From Dokdonella sp. (GTDB taxonomy: Bacteria; Pseudomonadota; Gammaproteobacteria; Xanthomonadales; Rhodanobacteraceae): a DNA stretch of 64,000 nucleotides. A program made the position numbers and the translations under genes. Shown here one piece after another: positions 1-7,893 of this stretch; the first letter of the stretch is position 1; every line of letters begins with the position of its first letter. The stretch covers positions 1 to 64,000 of the forward strand of contig NZ_JAGIAG010000011.1 in assembly GCF_017744955.1 (NCBI RefSeq), in the 5' to 3' direction. The notes under the pieces were generated by a model. The model ran no database searches, was not told the origin of the DNA, and saw only the letters and a program-made list of their open reading frames with translations.

Positions 1-612
1 CATGCTGTAGGTCTGCTTGGTGCCGTCGCCGTCGTCGTACTGACCGATGTAGGCGCTGGCTTCCGCACCGTCGTAGTTGCGACGCGTGATGATGTTGACC
101 ACGCCCGCGATCGCGTCGGAACCGTAGATCGCCGAGGCGCCGTCCTTCAGGACTTCGATGCGCTCGATCGACGCCACCGGAACCTGCGAGAGATCCTGCA
201 GGCCATCGCTGGTCGCGCCGAGGCGCTTGCCGTTCAACAGGATCAGCGTGCGGTTCGGGCCGAGGTTGCGCAAGTCGATGTAGTAGCCACCGACGTTCTC
301 ACCGGAGGCCAGCACGCTCGAGCGGCTGATCGGCGGCGAGCCGGCTTCGGTCAGGTTCGACAGGATGTCGACGACCGAGTTGAAACCCTGCTTCTCGATC
401 GCGGCGCGATCCAGAACAAGGATCGGCTGGGCGGTTTCGACGTCCGCCTTACGAATGCGCGAACCCGTCACCGTGACGGTTTCCAGCGACTGCGTTTCGC
501 CCTGCGGATCTTGCGCGAAGGCCGGTGCCGCGGTCAGGGTGACCGCTGCAGCGGCACCCGTGTACAACGCATAGCGCACGGCTTTGAAAAGCTCGTTGCT
601 CGATAAATTCAT
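1..612 (-). CDS. TonB-dependent receptor, N-terminal part (runs off left edge)
   Basis: Reading the minus strand from ATG at 612 gives 204 codons open to the window edge. Residues 1-33 form a signal peptide ending AFA|Q. A TonB-box-like ETVTVTGSRIRK follows at about 43-54, then the start of a plug domain with the hallmarks DLRNLGPNRTLILLNGKR, VPVASIERIEVLKDGASAIYGSDAIAGVVNIITRR. This is a Gram-negative outer-membrane transporter for siderophores, carbohydrates or other large ligands; the substrate cannot be read from this part. GGAGAG lies 5 bases before the start codon. The barrel domain lies outside the window. Confidence 0.95.
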   Translation of the reverse strand, partial: MNLSSNELFKAVRYALYTGAAAAVTLTAAPAFAQDPQGETQSLETVTVTGSRIRKADVETAQPILVLDRAAIEKQGFNSVVDILSNLTEAGSPPISRSSVLASGENVGGYYIDLRNLGPNRTLILLNGKRLGATSDGLQDLSQVPVASIERIEVLKDGASAIYGSDAIAGVVNIITRRNYDGAEASAYIGQYDDGDGTKQTYSM

Positions 613-698
613 TTCACTCTCCAACGTCAGAGTTGTGTCACAGCTCGGGACATGTGCTCTCCCATCCTGGGAACGACCAAAACGGTCCACCAAAACCC

Positions 699-740
699 TC
701 GGCAGTTGCCGATACTAACAAGATTCTTACGACATGGGAA
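699..740 (-). promoter_or_regulatory. Predicted promoter and operator-like palindrome of the TonB-dependent receptor
   Basis: On the minus strand TTCCCA (740-735), a 17-base spacer and TAGTAT (717-712) make a plausible sigma-70 promoter. The palindrome TCGGCAgtTGCCGA (699-712) touches the -10 box and covers the expected start point, as a repressor operator would. Visible sequence only; the cognate regulator is unknown. Confidence 0.4.
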
Positions 741-1026
741 TCCCTGAGCGAGGGCTTAACGAATCTGTAAATTCTTTTTACTTCAATGATTTACAACTTT
801 CAGCCGAAGCGGTCGGGCTCACGCGACCGGCGCCGAACGGAAATGCGGCCGGCGCTCGAATCGAGCCCGGATTACGTCCGTCATCGGCCGCCGCATCACA
901 TCGAGAGGGAGTTCGCGACGACGCCGGAAGAACGGCCGCCATCGAATCGACAGCGTCCGCCACGGACCGTGGCGAGGTCGATGCAATCACGCGAATGAGG
1001 AAGAGAGAATCGAGGGGCTTGCGCCC
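741..1026. other. Non-coding stretch between two minus-strand genes
   Basis: No convincing gene, RNA or terminator is seen. The part nearest the receptor promoter (about 765-805) is AT-rich; the rest is GC-rich. Short reading frames here have no ribosome binding site and no recognisable family. Confidence 0.5.
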
Positions 1027-2055
1027 TCAGAGATCCTGGCGGTACTGGATATACGGCGTGCGGTTCTGCTGCCCGTCCGCATCGCGCGGAGTATTGAGCG
1101 GGGCATTCAAGATGTTCTGCGTGCCGACACTGAGTTCGCCGCTCCACGGCGTGCGCCACGAGACGCCGAGGTCGAGCGTGGTCCAACGCTTGCCGGCGAA
1201 CATCGGATCGTCGCTGCGCAGGACGTGCCCGACGATCGCACCGCGCAGCGAACCTGCGCCGAGGCCCAGACTCAGCGAAAGCTGATCGAGGTCGATGCCG
1301 GGCAATCCGCCCTGACCGAGCGCGGAAAGACGTCCACGACCGTAGCTCGCCGACAGATCCAGCGCAGGACCGTTCTCGAACTGCCAGCGACCGCGCGCGT
1401 ACAGCGAAGTCTCCGAGTCCAGCCCGTAGGAATTCAATCCGCCCGGCAAGGTCAGCACCGGCACGACACCGTCGCCGAGCGAAAGCGGCTGCTGTCCGAA
1501 AGCACGAACATTGCTGGGCTGCGATTGCAGCCAGGACAGGCCATAGGAGAGATCCAAGGCGCCGTCGACTCCGGTCCAGCCCAAGCCGACCGCACCCGTC
1601 ATCGAATTGCGCGCCCACGGCGTGACCACTGCCGCATTGCAGTCGCTCGACGTGCAGTTGGCCGATGGCGTGGCCAGATACTGGCCGAGCACCGCATCGG
1701 CACGAAAGCCATTGCCGAGCTGCCAGCTCAAGCCACCCGCACTGGCGGTCGAGCTTCCGGCGAGATACCAGCTCGACGGACCGGCGTAGCCGGGAGTCGG
1801 ATCGATCGGGGAGTGATTCAATTCGCGCGGCAACGCCACGACCGCCAGCAGCTGGCCGTCCGCGCCGGACCAGATCGGCACGACCGGCGCGCCTTGCGGC
1901 AGCGTCGACGGCGAGGCATCCAGCGCGAGCAGCTCATCGACCAGCGGCGTCTTGCCGTGCGCCTGCACCGGCGCCAGGGACGGCAACGGCTGCTGCGCCG
2001 CACCCGCAAGCGGGAACAGCGCAATCAACAGCCAACTGGCGAGGCGGGATTTCAT
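1027..2055 (-). CDS. Exported outer-membrane beta-barrel protein, unknown role
   Basis: 342 residues with a signal peptide (about 1-20, ending AGA|AQQ). From about residue 150 on there are alternating amphipathic strands (WTGVDGALDLSYGLSWL, LSLSLGLGAGSLRGAIVGHVL, WTTLDLGVSWRTPWSGELSVG). It ends in TPYIQYRQDL, which resembles the last strand of TonB-dependent receptors. No plug domain is visible, so it may be a small barrel of about 8-12 strands or a receptor-derived C-terminal half. It precedes the TonB-dependent receptor on the same strand with a 414-base gap and may be functionally linked to it. Family not recognised; function open. Confidence 0.7.
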   Translation of the reverse strand: MKSRLASWLLIALFPLAGAAQQPLPSLAPVQAHGKTPLVDELLALDASPSTLPQGAPVVPIWSGADGQLLAVVALPRELNHSPIDPTPGYAGPSSWYLAGSSTASAGGLSWQLGNGFRADAVLGQYLATPSANCTSSDCNAAVVTPWARNSMTGAVGLGWTGVDGALDLSYGLSWLQSQPSNVRAFGQQPLSLGDGVVPVLTLPGGLNSYGLDSETSLYARGRWQFENGPALDLSASYGRGRLSALGQGGLPGIDLDQLSLSLGLGAGSLRGAIVGHVLRSDDPMFAGKRWTTLDLGVSWRTPWSGELSVGTQNILNAPLNTPRDADGQQNRTPYIQYRQDL

Positions 2056-2419
2056 CGATGCCGCTACTGCTGCAACCCTGGGAAAGACGTTAAGGAAAGA
2101 GTACTTGCGAACCGCCGAGTTCCCTGATCCTTTGGTGGCGGAGTATAGCTCATTTACGAAAACCTAACAGGGGCCTGAGGGCTCGAGCTTTGCGAAAAAT
2201 CGCGTCGCAGCTCACGAAACCGCTCTTCCAAGCGCCCGTGCGGCGGGCTGCAGGCTTCTGCCGAGCGACCGTCAAGAAGAGCCGCGCCATTGCTACTCTG
2301 CCCAAGCCAGAGCCGAGCACCTCCAGCCGGATCGAGGATTCCATCTGGAGGCCTATGCCGAAACTCGAACCTCGTCGCATACTCGACCAGTTGTCGGCTC
2401 ACTTCCTGGGGAACACCAC
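2056..2419. other. Divergent intergenic region between the barrel protein and the subtilase
   Basis: 364 bases with promoters expected in both directions. On the minus strand TATACT (2147-2142) is a good -10 box for the barrel gene, giving a leader of roughly 80 bases; the matching -35 is weak. On the plus strand no convincing promoter pair is seen. No gene or stable RNA is recognised. Confidence 0.35.
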
Positions 2420-5400
2420 ATGCTGAACCTGCCTGCCCGCACCGCGCTCGCCGCGGCTCTTGCCGTCGCCTTGAGCGCCGGCGCACCCGTCGCTTCCATC
2501 GCTGCAGAAACAGTGGCCGCCGCCGCGCCGTCGATCGAGGCCATCGAAGCCGCGCGCGCGAATCCGAATCTCATCATCCTGCGCAGCGGCGTCCTGAACC
2601 CCGCCACGCAACAGCTGGACGCCAGCGCCGTCGGCGCGGCTCCGGACGCTCCCTCGGCCTACGCCATCGTGCAGTTCCAGCCGGGTCAGCTGCGCCAACA
2701 GAAAGCGCTCGCCGCCAGCGGCGTGCAGTTCCTCGGCTACGTGCCGAACAATGCCTATTACGTGCGCTTGAACGGACACGGCATCGAAGCGCTCAAGGCG
2801 CATCCGGGAGTGCGCTGGGCCGGAACGCTGCAGCCGGCGATGAAGCTCGATCCGCAGCTGTGGACCGCGAAGCGCCTCGCCTCGGCCGCCAAGCAGGAAG
2901 GCGGCAGCTATGAGATCATCGTGCACGCATTCAATGGCGTGTCGTCGGCGAACATCGCCGAATCGCTGCGCAAGGCCGTTCCCAGCGTGACCATCACCGC
3001 ACGCAGCGAGCGCGCAGAGGCGACGCCGTACGTGCGCGCCGAAGTCGACGCGGCGAATCTCGACGCATTGGTGCGTGCCGCCACCGCCGTCGACGGCGTC
3101 AGCTACGTGATGCCGTGGATCCAGCCGCGCACGATGAACTCCGGCTCGGTCGGTGCCATTCAGGGCAACTCGACCGCGGCCTGCGCCGGCAGCGGCGTGA
3201 TCTGCGGACCGTCGCCGATCTGGGATCATGGCCTCACCGGCAGCGGTCAGATCGTCGCGGTTGCCGATTCCGGCACGACCCCGAACGCAGCGTGGTTCGC
3301 GACGCTGGACAAGGGCACCGGACCGCACACCGAAGTCACGTTCGCCGACAACCCGGCGCCGACGCTGCCGAACATCGGCGCGCTGTACCCCGACAACAAG
3401 ATCATCGCGTACTGGACGCAACCGGGCGGCGCCGTCGACTACGACTACACCTCCGGCCACGGCACGCACACCACCGGCACCGTCGTCGGCGACGCCGCCG
3501 GAACGTTCGGCGCTTCCACATATGTCGCGTCGACGCCGGCGTTGCCGAACCACGAACTGGCCGACGGCATGGCGCCGAACGCGCAGCTGCTGATGCAGGA
3601 TATCGGCGGCACGTCGCCGACCGCCGTCATCGTCACCGACTTCCAGGGCACGCTGGAGCAGGCGCACGCCGGCGGCGCGCGCCTGCACAACAACAGCTGG
3701 GGCGCGCCGACTGCCGGCCAATACACCGGCAACGACGCCGACCTCGATCACATCACGCGTCGCCACGAGGACCTGCTCGTGATCGTCTCGGCCGGCAACG
3801 ACGATCCGGGCCCGACGCAGACCGGATCGCCCAGCAACGCGAAGAACGCGCTCAGCGTGGCCGCGCTCAACCATGCGGGCAGCACCGCACACGCGAGCTA
3901 CTCCAATCTCGGACCGGCCGCCGACGGTCGCGCCAAGCCGGACATCGCGGCGCCCGGCAGCAGCGTGGTCTCGGCGCGCAACAGCACGTCGGCGACCCCG
4001 GTGACTTCGACCGTATTGGCGCCGCAGACGCGCTCGATCTCCGGCACCTCGATGGCGGCGCCGACCCTGACCGGCAACGCCGCGCTGATGCGCCAGTACT
4101 TCAGCGAAGGCTTCTATCCACGCGGCGAAGAGACCGCGGCCGATCCGCACAATCCGACCGGTGCGCTGATGAAGGCGGTGCTGCTCAACGGCACCAACCC
4201 GTTGGTGAGCACGACGTGGCCCACGGTCGAGAACGGCTGGGGACGCGCCTGGCTCGACGGCAATCTGTGGTTCAAGAACACGATGCCGGGAGGCGACGAC
4301 AGCCGCCGCCTGCGCCTGTTCGAGCGCACCAACGCCGCTGGCCTGGAGACCGGAGACGTCAACGAATACACCATTGCGAACGTGGCCGCCGGCGTCGAAC
4401 TGCGCGCGACGCTGACCTGGTTCGACGTCGACGCCGCACCGGGCGTTGCCTCCGCGCTGATCAACGATCTCGACCTCGAAGTCGTCGGACCGGGCGGCAC
4501 CTATCTCGGCAACCACTTCGCTTCCGGCGTCTCGACTCCGGGCGGCTCCGCGAACGCGAAAGACACCGTCGAACAAGTGCGCCTGACCACGCCGGTCGCC
4601 GGCAGCTATACCTTCCGGGTCAAGGCGGCCAACGTGCCCGGCGACGGCAGCTCCGGCTCCGATCGCCAGGGTTACGCGCTGGCGGTCTCCGGCGCCTTCG
4701 GCATGCCCGACTCCGCTGCGTTCCCGGCACCGACGGCGTTGAGCGCGGCCAGCAACGGCACCGGCGGAATCGGCATCGGCTTCACCGGGGCGGCCGGTGC
4801 GCAGAGCTTCCAGCTCTATCGCGCCGACGGCACCTGCGCCAGCGCGGCGGCCGGGGACTTCCACCTCGTCGCCGCCGGCGCCGCCTCGCCGCTGGTCGAC
4901 ACCCGCACGCAAGGCGGCTACAGCTATGCCTACAAGGTGCGCGGCGTGCAGAACGACGTCGAGGGTGAGATCTCCGCGTGCTTCAATGTGGTTTCGCAGG
5001 ACGAGTGCACGCTGTTGCCGTCCTTCGACACGCATTCGCTGGTCGCCGACGGCGCCAATTCCAGCTGCAGCGTCGATCTGAACTGGGCGGCCGCGACCTC
5101 GCAATGTCCGGCCGCGACCGACATCCAGTACACCGTGCTGCGCGATACCGATCCGTACTTCGGTGCGCCGACCACGCTGACCAGCGCGTTGACTGCGACC
5201 ACGTTCGCCGACACCGGCGTCACCAACGGCACGCCGTACTTCTACCGCGTGTTCGCCAAGGACTCCACCGGAAACACCAGCGTGGTGTCGAGCACGGTGG
5301 CCGCGACGCCCAGCGGTGTCGACGGACCCGATCCGGCCGCGTTCCTCGACGACGTGGACACCCACGCCTATATGACGATGCAGGCGCCGTGGCAGATCAC

Positions 5401-5959
5401 CGACACCGCGGCCAGCGCCGGCACCTTCAGCTACCACAACGCCGCCGACGGCGCCCTGTATCCGGCCGGAGCATGCGCCAGCATCGAAACGCCGGCGTTG
5501 ACCCTGCCCGCGAACGCGAGCCTGAGCTACAAGGCGCAGTACAACATCGAGTATCAGTGGGACGGTGCCGTCACCGAAATCTCGACCGACGGCGGCGCGA
5601 CCTGGAACGATCTGCCGCCGACCGGCGGCTATCCGAGCAGCTTCGCGCAGACGCAGGGCAATGGCTGCAATTTCCCGACCTCGCGCCGCGCCTTCAATGG
5701 CGTCAGCACCGCCAGCAACGCGGCCGACCCGAACAACGACACGGCGACGCCGGTGTTCCGCTCGTTCGGCTCGGACCTGGCGTCCTACGCGGGCCAGACC
5801 GTGAAGATCCGCTGGCGGTTCTCCAGCGACGGCGGTGCCGAGTATTCGGGCTTCTGGCTCGACGAAGTCAGCATCGGCAACGGCGGCCCGACCGACGTGA
5901 TCTTCGCCAACGGCTTCGAGCAAGCCAGCGGCAGCGGCGGTGAATACATGTGCCACTGA
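2420..5959 (+). CDS. Secreted S8 subtilisin-family serine protease with C-terminal IFANGFE tag
   Basis: 1179 residues: signal peptide (about 1-29), a long propeptide-like region (about 50-240), then the peptidase S8 domain. The catalytic triad is visible: D283 in VADSGTTPN, H347 in SGHGTHTTG and S544 in SGTSMAAPT, with the oxyanion Asn N460 in VSAGN. Residues about 560-750 form a beta-rich P-domain-like module. FN3-like segments follow, then a jelly-roll/MAM-like module around 980-1155. The tail carries DVIFANGFE (1159-1167) followed by 12 residues. It is likely an extracellular or surface protease with broad substrate use. A strong terminator follows. Confidence 0.93.
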   Translation: MLNLPARTALAAALAVALSAGAPVASIAAETVAAAAPSIEAIEAARANPNLIILRSGVLNPATQQLDASAVGAAPDAPSAYAIVQFQPGQLRQQKALAASGVQFLGYVPNNAYYVRLNGHGIEALKAHPGVRWAGTLQPAMKLDPQLWTAKRLASAAKQEGGSYEIIVHAFNGVSSANIAESLRKAVPSVTITARSERAEATPYVRAEVDAANLDALVRAATAVDGVSYVMPWIQPRTMNSGSVGAIQGNSTAACAGSGVICGPSPIWDHGLTGSGQIVAVADSGTTPNAAWFATLDKGTGPHTEVTFADNPAPTLPNIGALYPDNKIIAYWTQPGGAVDYDYTSGHGTHTTGTVVGDAAGTFGASTYVASTPALPNHELADGMAPNAQLLMQDIGGTSPTAVIVTDFQGTLEQAHAGGARLHNNSWGAPTAGQYTGNDADLDHITRRHEDLLVIVSAGNDDPGPTQTGSPSNAKNALSVAALNHAGSTAHASYSNLGPAADGRAKPDIAAPGSSVVSARNSTSATPVTSTVLAPQTRSISGTSMAAPTLTGNAALMRQYFSEGFYPRGEETAADPHNPTGALMKAVLLNGTNPLVSTTWPTVENGWGRAWLDGNLWFKNTMPGGDDSRRLRLFERTNAAGLETGDVNEYTIANVAAGVELRATLTWFDVDAAPGVASALINDLDLEVVGPGGTYLGNHFASGVSTPGGSANAKDTVEQVRLTTPVAGSYTFRVKAANVPGDGSSGSDRQGYALAVSGAFGMPDSAAFPAPTALSAASNGTGGIGIGFTGAAGAQSFQLYRADGTCASAAAGDFHLVAAGAASPLVDTRTQGGYSYAYKVRGVQNDVEGEISACFNVVSQDECTLLPSFDTHSLVADGANSSCSVDLNWAAATSQCPAATDIQYTVLRDTDPYFGAPTTLTSALTATTFADTGVTNGTPYFYRVFAKDSTGNTSVVSSTVAATPSGVDGPDPAAFLDDVDTHAYMTMQAPWQITDTAASAGTFSYHNAADGALYPAGACASIETPALTLPANASLSYKAQYNIEYQWDGAVTEISTDGGATWNDLPPTGGYPSSFAQTQGNGCNFPTSRRAFNGVSTASNAADPNNDTATPVFRSFGSDLASYAGQTVKIRWRFSSDGGAEYSGFWLDEVSIGNGGPTDVIFANGFEQASGSGGEYMCH

Positions 5960-6000
5960 GACGAGTACCGCCCGCAGCGACGGCGGGCTAAGCTGCAAGT

Positions 6001-6033
6001 CACCGGCGCGGACCTCCGCGCCGGTGTCGTTTT
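6001..6033 (+). terminator. Rho-independent terminator after the subtilase
   Basis: An 11-bp GC stem CACCGGCGCGG / CCGCGCCGGTG (6001-6026) is followed by TCGTTTT. It separates the subtilase gene from mtgA, which starts 19 bases later. Confidence 0.85.
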
Positions 6034-6051
6034 CGGACCGCCACACTTCCG

Positions 6052-6762
6052 ATGTCCACCGCCCGCTCCTTCACGCGTCGCCTGCTTCGCTGGCTGCTGC
6101 TCGCCTCGGCGGTGTGGCTCGCCGCCAGCCTGCTCGCGGTGCTCGCGCTGCGCTTCGTGCCGCCGCTGACCTCGGCGGTGATGCTGCAGGACTGGCTCGG
6201 CGCCCGGCTCGCCGGCGATCGCGACTTCTCGCTGCACTATCGCTGGACGCCGTGGGAACGCGTGTCGCCGGCGCTGCCGATCGCCCTGGTCGCCGCCGAG
6301 GACCAGAAGTTTCCCAGCCATCACGGTTTCGACTTCGACGCGATCCAGGACGCGCTGGCCGAGGCCGAGGACGGCGAGCGCCTGCGCGGCGCCAGCACGA
6401 TCAGCCAGCAGGTCGCGAAGAACCTGTTCCTGTGGAACGGCCGCAGTTTCGTGCGCAAGGGCCTGGAAGCGTATTTCACCGTGCTGATCGAGGCGCTGTG
6501 GCCGAAGCGGCGCATCCTCGAGGTCTATCTGAACATCGCCGAGTTCGGCGACGGCCTCTACGGCGCGGCGGCGGCGAGCGAACGCTATTTCCACGTCGCG
6601 CCGGCGCAGCTCGACGCGCGCCAGTCGGCCCTGCTCGCCGCGGTGCTGCCCAATCCGGCGCGCCTGCGCGTCGATCGGCCCTCGCCGTACGTGCAGCGCC
6701 GTGTGGCCTGGATCCAGCGCCAGGCGAACCAGCTCGGCGGCGCAGGTTACCTGCCGCGTTGA
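6052..6762 (+). CDS. mtgA: Monofunctional biosynthetic peptidoglycan transglycosylase
   Basis: 236 residues, the usual length for MtgA. One N-terminal membrane anchor (about 12-34) precedes a GT51 domain that polymerises lipid II into glycan strands on the periplasmic face of the inner membrane. GT51 signatures are present: AAEDQKFPSHHGFD with catalytic Glu83, GASTISQQVAKNLFLW, and a RRILEVYLNIAEFGDGLYG block. There is no transpeptidase domain, unlike class A PBPs. It is followed by a glycosyltransferase 63 bases downstream; the two may be cotranscribed. Confidence 0.95.
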   Translation: MSTARSFTRRLLRWLLLASAVWLAASLLAVLALRFVPPLTSAVMLQDWLGARLAGDRDFSLHYRWTPWERVSPALPIALVAAEDQKFPSHHGFDFDAIQDALAEAEDGERLRGASTISQQVAKNLFLWNGRSFVRKGLEAYFTVLIEALWPKRRILEVYLNIAEFGDGLYGAAAASERYFHVAPAQLDARQSALLAAVLPNPARLRVDRPSPYVQRRVAWIQRQANQLGGAGYLPR

Positions 6763-6825
6763 TCGCACGATTCCGCGCGTCATCGCGGTCGGCTAGCATC
6801 GGCGCTTTCCAGGATGGTCGCTTCC

Positions 6826-7755
6826 ATGCCGAAACTCACCGTCGTCGTGCCGGCCTACAACGAGAGCGAGGGCTTGCGTGAGTTCCACGCACGCCTGGCC
6901 GCCGTACTCGATCAACTCGATGTGCAATCGGAAGTGCTCTACGTCGACGACGGCAGCCGCGACGACACCTACGCGGTGATGTCCTCGCTGCGCGAGGGGG
7001 ATGCGCGCGTGTCGACGCTGAAGCTGTCGCGCAACTTCGGCAAGGAGCTCGCCCTGACCGCCGGCCTCGATTACGTCGACGCCGACGCCGCGGTCGTCAT
7101 CGACGCCGACTTGCAGGATCCGCCCGAATTGATCCCGACCTTCGTGCAGCACTGGCGCGAAGGCTACGACGTCGTCTACGGCACGCGCGCGTCACGCGCC
7201 GGCGAGACCGGCTTCAAGAAGTTCACCGCCTCGGGCTTCTATCGCGTCATGGAGAAGCTGTCCTCGACGCCGATCCCGCGCGACACCGGCGACTTCCGCC
7301 TGCTCTCGCGCCGCGCGCTCGACGCGCTGAAGCAGGTGCGCGAGCGCCAGCGCTTCATGAAAGGCCTGTTCACCTGGGTCGGTTTCCGCCAGATCTCGGT
7401 GGTCTACCACCGCGACCCGCGCTACGCCGGCGAGACCAAGTGGAACTACTGGAAGCTGTGGAACTTCGCCATCGAGGGCATCACTTCGTTCTCCGGCGCG
7501 CCGCTGAAGCTGGCGACCTATTTCGGCCTGCTCACCGCGATCGTCGCCTTCCTGTTCGGCCTATGGGTGCTCGGCAAGGCGCTGTGGCTCGGCGACCCGG
7601 TGCGCGGCTACCCCTCGCTGATGGTGGTCGTGCTGTTCCTCGGCGGAGCGCAGCTGATGGCGCTCGGCGTGATCGGCGAATACCTCGGCCGCCTGTACGT
7701 CGAATCCAAGCAGCGTCCGCTGTATCTGATCGACGAATACCTCCCCAGCAGCTGA
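6826..7755 (+). CDS. Family 2 glycosyltransferase, polyprenyl-phosphate sugar synthase (GtrB/DPM1 type)
   Basis: The GT-A fold begins LTVVVPAYNESEG, with YVDDGSRDDT and VVIDADLQDPPELI (the DXD-like metal site), and two C-terminal transmembrane helices (about residues 225-250 and 265-285). This is the layout of enzymes that transfer a sugar from a nucleotide donor to a polyprenyl phosphate carrier for later transfer in the periplasm. The sugar cannot be deduced. I chose ATG at 6826 because AGGA sits 9-10 bases before it; an in-frame ATG at 6814 has no usable ribosome binding site. Length is 309 residues, normal for the family. Confidence 0.9.
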   Translation: MPKLTVVVPAYNESEGLREFHARLAAVLDQLDVQSEVLYVDDGSRDDTYAVMSSLREGDARVSTLKLSRNFGKELALTAGLDYVDADAAVVIDADLQDPPELIPTFVQHWREGYDVVYGTRASRAGETGFKKFTASGFYRVMEKLSSTPIPRDTGDFRLLSRRALDALKQVRERQRFMKGLFTWVGFRQISVVYHRDPRYAGETKWNYWKLWNFAIEGITSFSGAPLKLATYFGLLTAIVAFLFGLWVLGKALWLGDPVRGYPSLMVVVLFLGGAQLMALGVIGEYLGRLYVESKQRPLYLIDEYLPSS

Positions 7756-7813
7756 CCTCGCCGCCCGGGCGGGACGCAGGCACTGGACAAATCCGCCGGC
7801 GCGTACAGCAGGT

Positions 7814-7849
7814 CTGCCACCTGCCTTGCAGCGGAATATGATCCGCTGC
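7814..7849 (+). promoter_or_regulatory. Predicted promoter with a palindrome over the -10 box
   Basis: CTGCCA (7814-7819), a 17-base spacer and TATGAT (7837-7842) fit a sigma-70 promoter. The inverted repeat GCAGCGGA-ATATGA-TCCGCTGC (7828-7849) is centred on the -10 box, the usual place for a repressor site. It lies 45 bases before the gene start at 7894. Confidence 0.5.
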
Positions 7850-7893
7850 GAGACGGATGGATGCTCAGCCCCTGAGCGACTGGGAGAGAGTCG

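Noticed and set aside
2399..6046. A 1215-codon open frame antisense to the subtilase
   Set aside because: Product is Arg/Gly/Val-rich with no domains, and the plus-strand frame has a full catalytic triad. Long antisense frames are a side effect of high GC content; the same applies to 7561-10731, 23655-26909, 29444-32800 and 58976-61735.
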